This document shows, piece after piece, positions 58,947 to 64,000 of a stretch of DNA of 64,000 nt. Below the pieces are notes generated by a model that saw only the letters and a list, made by a program, of their open reading frames with translations, searched no databases and was not told the origin of the DNA. Position 1 is the first letter of the stretch; each line of letters opens with the position of its first letter. The stretch is from Bdellovibrio sp047344985 (GTDB lineage Bacteria > Bdellovibrionota > Bdellovibrionia > Bdellovibrionales > Bdellovibrionaceae): the NCBI RefSeq assembly GCF_047344985.1, contig NZ_CP178861.1, forward strand, positions 1,922,001-1,986,000. Reading direction: 5' to 3'. The position numbers and the translations under genes were made by a program.

Positions 58947-59645
58947 ATGAGCAAAAAAGTCTTTAAAGATGCAAAGAGTGCGCTCTTTGACGTTAAAGAT
59001 GGAATGACTTTGGTTCTTGGTGGATTCGGCCTTTGCGGAATCCCCGAGAATTGCATCGCCGTCTTGCGCGACATGGGCGTTAAAAATCTCACTTGTGTTT
59101 CTAACAACGCCGGTGTGGATGATTTTGGTTTGGGTCAGCTTTTGCAAAACCGTCAGATCAAAAAAATGATTTCTTCTTACGTGGGCGAAAATGCTCTTTT
59201 TGAAAAACTTTACATGAGCGGCGAACTCGAATTGGAATTCTGCCCTCAAGGAACTTTGGCAGAGCGTATTCGCGCCGGTGGTGCGGGGATCGCTGGTTTT
59301 TACACGCCGACGGGAGTAGGAACTTTGGTTGCTGAAGGAAAAGAAATCAAACAATTCGACGGACGCGATTACGTTCTTGAGCGTGGAATCAAAGGCGACT
59401 TTGCTTTCGTCAAAGCCTGGAAGGGCGACAAGTTCGGAAATTTGATTTTCAGAAAAACCGCTCGCAATTTTAATCCGATGGCCGCAACAGCGGGTAAAAT
59501 CACCGTGGTTGAAGTTGAAGAGTTGGTTGAAATTGGCGAACTCGATCCAGATCAAGTTCACACTCCGGGCGTTTACGTGCAACGTATCTTCCAAGGTACG
59601 AATTACGAAAAACGTATCGAGCAAAAAACGGTGAGAAAGGATTAG
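58947..59645 (+). CDS. 3-oxoacid CoA-transferase subunit A
   Basis: The 232-residue protein matches the alpha subunit of family I CoA-transferases (ScoA/AtoD/LpsI type): MTLVLGGFGLCGIPENCI (the CoA-binding GGFG loop), LTCVSNNAGVDDFGLGQLL, ELEFCPQGTLAERIRAGGAGI and GFYTPTGVGT. It transfers CoA from succinyl-CoA to acetoacetate together with the downstream beta subunit. It starts five bases after the thiolase stop. No unusual feature is seen. Confidence 0.96.
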   Translation: MSKKVFKDAKSALFDVKDGMTLVLGGFGLCGIPENCIAVLRDMGVKNLTCVSNNAGVDDFGLGQLLQNRQIKKMISSYVGENALFEKLYMSGELELEFCPQGTLAERIRAGGAGIAGFYTPTGVGTLVAEGKEIKQFDGRDYVLERGIKGDFAFVKAWKGDKFGNLIFRKTARNFNPMAATAGKITVVEVEELVEIGELDPDQVHTPGVYVQRIFQGTNYEKRIEQKTVRKD

Positions 59646-59647
59646 TC

Positions 59648-60304
59648 ATGCCTTTAAACAGAGAACAAATCGCTCAGCGTATTGCTCAAGAAGTTGAAGA
59701 TGGTTACTGCGTAAATTTGGGAATTGGTATTCCTACTTTGGTTGCCAACTACATCCCGAAAGACAAATTCGTTATGTTACAAAGCGAGAACGGTCTTTTG
59801 GGAATGGGGCCTTTTCCTCGTGAATCCGAAGTCGATCCGGACCTTATCAACGCTGGAAAACAAACTGTGACAGCTCTTCCGGGAGCCAGTTTCTTTTCAA
59901 GCGCTGACAGCTTTGCGATGATTCGAGGTGGTCACGTGGACCTCACTGTTTTGGGTGCGATGGAAGTTGATGAAACTGGCAGCATCGCGAACTGGATGGT
60001 TCCAGGCAAAATGGTGAAAGGTATGGGCGGCGCCATGGATCTTGTTGCGGGCGCTCGCAATGTGATCGTGGCCATGCAACACACGGATAAAGAAGGAAAC
60101 TCTAAACTTCGCAAAAAGTGCACGCTTCCTTTAACAGGTGTGAACTGCATCAAAAAAATCGTCAGCGATTTCGGCGTGATCGAAGTCACACCTCAAGGTT
60201 TTGTTCTGAAAGAGTACGCTCCAGACTTAACCCCTGAGAAAGTTCTTGCGGCCACAGAAGGAAAGATGACAATCGCTCCTGACTGCAAGCCCATGAAATT
60301 CTAA
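59648..60304 (+). CDS. 3-oxoacid CoA-transferase subunit B
   Basis: The 218-residue protein is the beta subunit: NREQIAQRIAQEVEDGYCVN, LGIGIPTLVANYIP, MLQSENGLLGMGPFP with the catalytic Glu in SENG, GGHVDLTVLGAMEVDETG and IANWMVPGKMVKGMGGAMDL. The Glu forms the enzyme-CoA thioester. It starts two bases after the alpha subunit. A hairpin at 60312-60338 ends the operon. With the thiolase this operon would convert acetoacetate into two acetyl-CoA, possibly from prey-derived lipids or amino acids. Confidence 0.96.
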   Translation: MPLNREQIAQRIAQEVEDGYCVNLGIGIPTLVANYIPKDKFVMLQSENGLLGMGPFPRESEVDPDLINAGKQTVTALPGASFFSSADSFAMIRGGHVDLTVLGAMEVDETGSIANWMVPGKMVKGMGGAMDLVAGARNVIVAMQHTDKEGNSKLRKKCTLPLTGVNCIKKIVSDFGVIEVTPQGFVLKEYAPDLTPEKVLAATEGKMTIAPDCKPMKF

Positions 60305-60311
60305 GATAACA

Positions 60312-60338
60312 ACAACCCCGATCTTAGGTCGGGGTTGT
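60312..60338 (+). terminator. Hairpin terminator of the CoA-transferase operon
   Basis: ACAACCCCGA and TCGGGGTTGT pair perfectly around CTTAGG-type loop sequence, seven bases after the stop codon. The T-run after the stem is weak, but the stem itself ends in TTGT. Confidence 0.7.
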
Positions 60339-60414
60339 CTCGATATAATCCCATCCTATTGCCGCTCTCCCTTTTTTGATGAGATAATAAATTTCAATCA
60401 AGAGAGGTCCGCAC

Positions 60415-61398
60415 GTGGCTGAAGCTAAAAAAATCGCAAAAGATACTTATTTGTTTCGTGATGGCGATGCACCTGATGCTATGTACATCATTAAATCCGG
60501 AACTTTTGCGGTTACAAAAACCAAAGGCACTTCCGAAGTCGTTCTTGCAGAAATCAATGCGGGTGCGATGGTGGGAGAAATGGCTCTCTTCGACAACAAA
60601 CCTCGCAGTGCCAATGTAAAGGCGACAAAAGATTCTGAAGTGATCGCTCTCCCCTATGAGTCTCTGACAAAACAAATGGATCAGCTGCCTGTGTGGGTGC
60701 GCGCGATCATGAAAACGCTGAATGAAAATCTGCGTGAGGCGAATAAGAAAATTAAAATTCTTGAAAACGCCAACCCTGATGAAGAGCGCTTCCCGCCTCA
60801 TATCGTGAATAAATATATTTCGATCTTAAATCTTGTCGGTCACAAATATGGAAAACCGGAAGAAGGCGGCGGTGTTAGTTTTTCTTCTGTTCTTCTTCGC
60901 AACTACACAATTCAAATTTTCCAGGAAGCCACCAACAAAATGCAAAGCGTGGTGAATGCTTTGACGGATCTCGGTTATATCGTGCAAGAAGACCGTGGTG
61001 ATGGAACTCAGAAAATCATCAACTCCAAACCTCAGGAACTTTTTTCTTTCGTGGATTGGTATAACGAGTGGCTCTTTAAACAGGAAAAAGACCGCTTGCC
61101 GGCTTTGACCGATGGCGAAGTAAAAGTTCTTAATGGAATTCTTTTATTCGCGCGCCGAGTGGAACCTAACAACAAAGGTTTCCGCAAAGTGAATTTGAAT
61201 GATGTACAAAATGAATCCATGAAAGAAACAGGAAACCTCATTCGCTCTGACGACGTGAATCCTTTGATTGAGAAAAAATATCTCACAGAGAAGATCATGG
61301 ATGAGCAAGGCGTCTACATCATGATCTCTTTGGAGGACGTGGAATCTTTGGCCCGCAACTGGACTATCGTTAATAATCTAAAACGAAAGCTCAGATAA
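60415..61398 (+). CDS. Cyclic-nucleotide-binding-domain protein
   Basis: The 327-residue protein starts with GTG at 60415 (GAGAGG nine bases before). Residues 5-120 are a CRP-type cyclic nucleotide-binding barrel: YLFRDGDAPDAMYIIKSGTF, INAGAMVGEMALFDNKPRSA with the phosphate-binding GEMALFDNKPRSA cassette, then a helix (IMKTLNENLREANKKIKIL). The C-terminal 200 residues are helical with no obvious CRP DNA-binding wing; RRVEPNNKGFRKVNLNDVQ and VYIMISLEDVESLAR are unassigned. In this setting it may sense cAMP, cGMP or c-di-GMP-like signals. Promoter features were not clear. Confidence 0.9.
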   Translation: MAEAKKIAKDTYLFRDGDAPDAMYIIKSGTFAVTKTKGTSEVVLAEINAGAMVGEMALFDNKPRSANVKATKDSEVIALPYESLTKQMDQLPVWVRAIMKTLNENLREANKKIKILENANPDEERFPPHIVNKYISILNLVGHKYGKPEEGGGVSFSSVLLRNYTIQIFQEATNKMQSVVNALTDLGYIVQEDRGDGTQKIINSKPQELFSFVDWYNEWLFKQEKDRLPALTDGEVKVLNGILLFARRVEPNNKGFRKVNLNDVQNESMKETGNLIRSDDVNPLIEKKYLTEKIMDEQGVYIMISLEDVESLARNWTIVNNLKRKLR

Positions 61399-61538
61399 AA
61401 GGTCGAGAGTTTCTCAAACTGAGACGTTGCTTGTGAAAACTTGGCAAATATTTAATGAGTTTTCCTCTATAAGCGCTCGAATCCATTCAAAAAAAGATCC
61501 GTAAATACCGATAAGTTCTCTATAAAACGGAGAACTTT

Positions 61539-64000
61539 ATGAACGTAACCGGAAAGTTCCTGCAAAAATGGATCATTGCGACCGTTGTTTTTCTTTCGCA
61601 CTCCATAGCTTTTGCTGGCATCGGCCTTACCTACCAGGGAAGAATTTTAAAACCTGATGGCACTCCATTGGATTCCAGCAACGTTCGCTTCACAATCGAA
61701 ATTAAAAGTTACAACGACTGCCTTCTTTATCAAGAAACACAAACCGTCAACCTCGCTTCTTCTTCTGGAGTTTTCTCTTTAAACATCGGTTCTGCTCCAG
61801 CGCCACAGATTCATAACTATGTTGGCTCTTCACTTAGTTCTGTATTTACAAATCGTGGAAGCTTTACGGGGCTTTCCGGTTGTACGGGCGGAACTTATTC
61901 TCCGAATGCAGATGACGATCGTAAAATTGTCGTGAGTTTTGAAGATCTCACACTTTCAAGTCCGACGATTGAAACTATTCCTTCACAAAATATTTCTTAC
62001 GTTCCTTTTGCTATCGAGTCTTATCAAATCTCTGGATACACTTCACAAAATCTTTTGCGCGTCAGTGATGGCACAGTAGCGCCTTTAACTGTAGCCAACT
62101 TTAATGAGTTGATGGATTTGATCAATGGCTCCTCGACCCAGTACATCACTTCAGCAACAAACGGAGTCACTTCCATTGCATTCTCGCCGAGCGATTTCAC
62201 CGGTGGAACGATCACATCTACAGGCTCTGTCGCTTTAAAAGACGTTGTGACTGGCGGTACAAAAGGAACTGCAACAAAAGTTCCGCAAATCACATACGAC
62301 AACAAAGGTCGCATTACGGCTGTGACAGAGGTAGATATTTCTGGAATTCCTGCAAGCGGAGCCGCCGGCGGGGATCTTACTGGCACTTATCCAAATCCTA
62401 CTGTGGGTGCTGGAAAAATCGACGAATCTAAACTTGCCGACAACGCCGTGACATCCGCGAAAATCAAAGATGGCGAAATTGTGAATGCCGATATCTCTGC
62501 AACAGCAGCGATTGTCGACACAAAACTTGCAACCATCGCAACAGCTGGAAAAGTGGCAAACTCGGCAACAACGGGCACGTCTGCAAATACACCAGACACT
62601 TTGGTTTTACGTGACTCTAGCGGTGACTTTTCTGCGCGCAATATTTCTGCAAATCAAATTAACTCCAATGAAACTTATGCGACCGATTTATATATTCGCA
62701 ATGCTTCAAACAAGACTGTGAAATTTAATTTAGATCCGGCGGCAGCGGCGAACTTCTCAGTTGTATGGCCAACAAACGCCAGCAGCGCTGGAAAAGTTTT
62801 ATCTAACGACGGAAGCGGAAATCTTTCGTGGGTTGCCGCCAGTGCGGGCTCTGTGACTTCCGTCACTGCGGGCACTGGTCTTAATGTGGGTGCGGGTCCT
62901 GGGGGAACGATCACTTCAGTGGGCACACTCAATGTCAACGTCGGCACAGGAGCGGGCCAAATTCTTCAATTGAATGGTTCTTCGCAGATTCCTGCTGTGG
63001 ATGGAAGCCTTGTTACCAATTTAAATCCTGCAAATTTAAGTGCGGCGGTTCCCATTAACAAAGGTGGAACCGGACAAACAACAGCGCAAGCCGCGTTTAA
63101 TGCTCTAAGTCCTTTAACGACTAAAGGTGATTTAGTCACCCGTGATGCGACAAATAACATTCGTCTTCCTGTCGGAGCAGATTTTAAATATCTGCGCGCC
63201 AACTCAGCAACGACTTCAGGCCTTGAATATGGAGATGTCTCCGCAACTGAGATCGCGTCTTTAAGCTCAACAGGTATTGTGAAACGCACCGGAGCTGCAG
63301 CCTACACAACTCTTGGCGTGACAGCCCCTCTCGTTGATACGGGAACTAATATTGGTCTTAGCATTGGCAATGGTCTGACAACAAACTCCGGAAACCTTGT
63401 TGTTGATGCAGGAACGGGAGCCAATCAGATTCCACAACTGGATGGCAGTGGAAAATTAAATCCTTCTGTTCTTCCGACGGGAGCTGCCAGCCAGTGGGTC
63501 ACTTCGGGATCAAATATTTACTATAATGCAGGAAACGTCGGTATTAAAACAGCGACACCTTCAGCTCCTCTGAATATCACGAACTCGACAAACACTTCCA
63601 TTTTACTCGGTGATTACGTCGGCAATGGAGTGAACAAACACGAGTCTTTGGCGCAAGCTCCAGCTTATGATTCTGCGACGGATAAAGTTTATACTTTGAT
63701 TGGTGGTAACTCCTATTTGGACCGCGATGAAGTTCTTGTGGGTGGTAGCACGAATATGTCTACACAGGCCGCCGCTCAAAACATTATTTTTTATACAACA
63801 CCAACTAAGAATACCACTCTCGGCACAGAAAGAATGCGCATTGATCGCAACGGTAACGTAGGTATTGGCACAAACAATCCGACGGAAATGCTTGAAGTCG
63901 CTGGACGAGTGAAAGGGACGGAGCTTTGTATCGGAACAAACTGCCGCAGTGCTTGGCCTGCGGGCGGCGATTTACTGGCAAACGGTACAGTTCCAATGAC
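61539..64000 (+). CDS. Start of a very long exported fibre-like protein (3' end outside window)
   Basis: The frame from the ATG at 61539 stays open to the right edge (at least 820 codons). A signal peptide ends near residue 27 (HSIAFAGI), followed by LTYQGRILKPDGTPL, a typical start of Bdellovibrio cell-wall-anchor/fibre proteins. The body is low-complexity and Ala/Gly/Ser/Thr-rich, with tail-fibre-like segments: GGDLTGTYPNPTVGAGKID, INKGGTGQTTAQAAFNAL, and MRIDRNGNVGIGTNNPTE, the NVGIGT motif seen before endosialidase-type intramolecular chaperone domains in phage fibres. A surface adhesion or prey-recognition role is likely. The C-terminal chaperone, if present, lies outside the window. Confidence 0.88.
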   Translation, partial: MNVTGKFLQKWIIATVVFLSHSIAFAGIGLTYQGRILKPDGTPLDSSNVRFTIEIKSYNDCLLYQETQTVNLASSSGVFSLNIGSAPAPQIHNYVGSSLSSVFTNRGSFTGLSGCTGGTYSPNADDDRKIVVSFEDLTLSSPTIETIPSQNISYVPFAIESYQISGYTSQNLLRVSDGTVAPLTVANFNELMDLINGSSTQYITSATNGVTSIAFSPSDFTGGTITSTGSVALKDVVTGGTKGTATKVPQITYDNKGRITAVTEVDISGIPASGAAGGDLTGTYPNPTVGAGKIDESKLADNAVTSAKIKDGEIVNADISATAAIVDTKLATIATAGKVANSATTGTSANTPDTLVLRDSSGDFSARNISANQINSNETYATDLYIRNASNKTVKFNLDPAAAANFSVVWPTNASSAGKVLSNDGSGNLSWVAASAGSVTSVTAGTGLNVGAGPGGTITSVGTLNVNVGTGAGQILQLNGSSQIPAVDGSLVTNLNPANLSAAVPINKGGTGQTTAQAAFNALSPLTTKGDLVTRDATNNIRLPVGADFKYLRANSATTSGLEYGDVSATEIASLSSTGIVKRTGAAAYTTLGVTAPLVDTGTNIGLSIGNGLTTNSGNLVVDAGTGANQIPQLDGSGKLNPSVLPTGAASQWVTSGSNIYYNAGNVGIKTATPSAPLNITNSTNTSILLGDYVGNGVNKHESLAQAPAYDSATDKVYTLIGGNSYLDRDEVLVGGSTNMSTQAAAQNIIFYTTPTKNTTLGTERMRIDRNGNVGIGTNNPTEMLEVAGRVKGTELCIGTNCRSAWPAGGDLLANGTVPM

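Noticed and set aside
58938..59624. Minus-strand open frame of 228 codons
   Set aside because: It is antisense to the CoA-transferase alpha subunit and shows no family features.
61539..64000. Similar Ala/Gly/Thr segments considered as tandem DNA repeats
   Set aside because: Segments share motifs such as GGTGQTT but are not exact DNA repeats; they reflect fibre-like protein composition.
2..64000. CRISPR array, insertion sequence, rRNA operon or replication origin
   Set aside because: I looked for regularly spaced repeats, transposase motifs, rRNA sequence and DnaA-box clusters and saw none.

Overview
The window reads as chromosome from a Bdellovibrio-like predatory bacterium (inference from gene content; no rRNA or other decisive marker is present). 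It combines ordinary housekeeping genes (dnaE, guaB-guaA, miaB, ttcA, tRNA-Val) with many exported proteins: lipoproteins, peptidoglycan-active enzymes, peptidases, a secreted HNH-type nuclease and a probable secreted ADP-ribosyltransferase. It also carries acyl-CoA and ketone-body genes and the start of a very long fibre-like surface protein. Such content is typical of Bdellovibrionota. Genes are dense, short gaps and overlaps are common, and most starts have a recognisable AGGAG-type ribosome binding site.

Bases 1-2440 hold the end of an unrecognised gene that overlaps a gene for an exported protein with R / SxS-like / ExE signatures of ADP-ribosyltransferases. Bases 2.6-9.3 kb look like an AT-richer accessory island. 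It contains a decayed metallophosphoesterase, a small membrane protein, a ribbon-helix-helix-like regulator with an inverted-repeat operator over its own promoter, an unrecognised cytosolic protein, and then a tight minus-strand cluster (8184 down to 4725). That cluster encodes a tiny membrane protein, a protein with class III nucleotide-cyclase-like signatures, a protein with a HEPN-type Rx4H motif, an LRAT-like papain-fold protein with a C-terminal membrane anchor, and a second cyclase-like protein interrupted at an A AAA AAA TAG sequence. This is the best candidate in the window for an undescribed system, probably defensive, but its function is inference only. A frameshifted exported protein closes the island.

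Bases 9.3-30.5 kb are mainly envelope and regulatory genes: a SnoaL-like protein with a divergent LysR regulator, PaiB-like and AlcB/IucB-like proteins, a KH-domain RNA-binding protein, an exported esterase, a TolB/PA/M28/PDZ lipoprotein, a 2H-phosphoesterase-like lipoprotein, a TrmA/RlmD-type RNA methyltransferase, a PilZ membrane protein, an L,D-transpeptidase, an NlpC/P60 lipoprotein, an MscS channel, ttcA and a glutathione S-transferase. A tRNA-Val(GAC) lies at 30602-30677. From 30.7 to 34.9 kb, a TetR regulator with a palindromic operator faces a thiolase / hydrolase / CoA-transferase operon.

Bases 34.9-57.7 kb contain a double periplasmic-binding protein, dnaE followed closely by two exported proteins resembling FlgT and FlgO/CsgG proteins, guaB-guaA, a gamma-carbonic-anhydrase-like protein, a patatin, a miaB-bfn-antiporter operon, a YiiX-like secreted hydrolase, a secreted HNH nuclease and a histone-H1-like Lys/Ala/Pro protein fused to an acidic, Cys/His-containing domain. 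Bases 57.7-60.3 kb are a thiolase plus two-subunit 3-oxoacid CoA-transferase operon ending in a hairpin. A cyclic-nucleotide-binding protein and an open-ended fibre-like gene, which runs off the right edge, complete the window. I saw no CRISPR array, insertion sequence, rRNA operon or replication origin.
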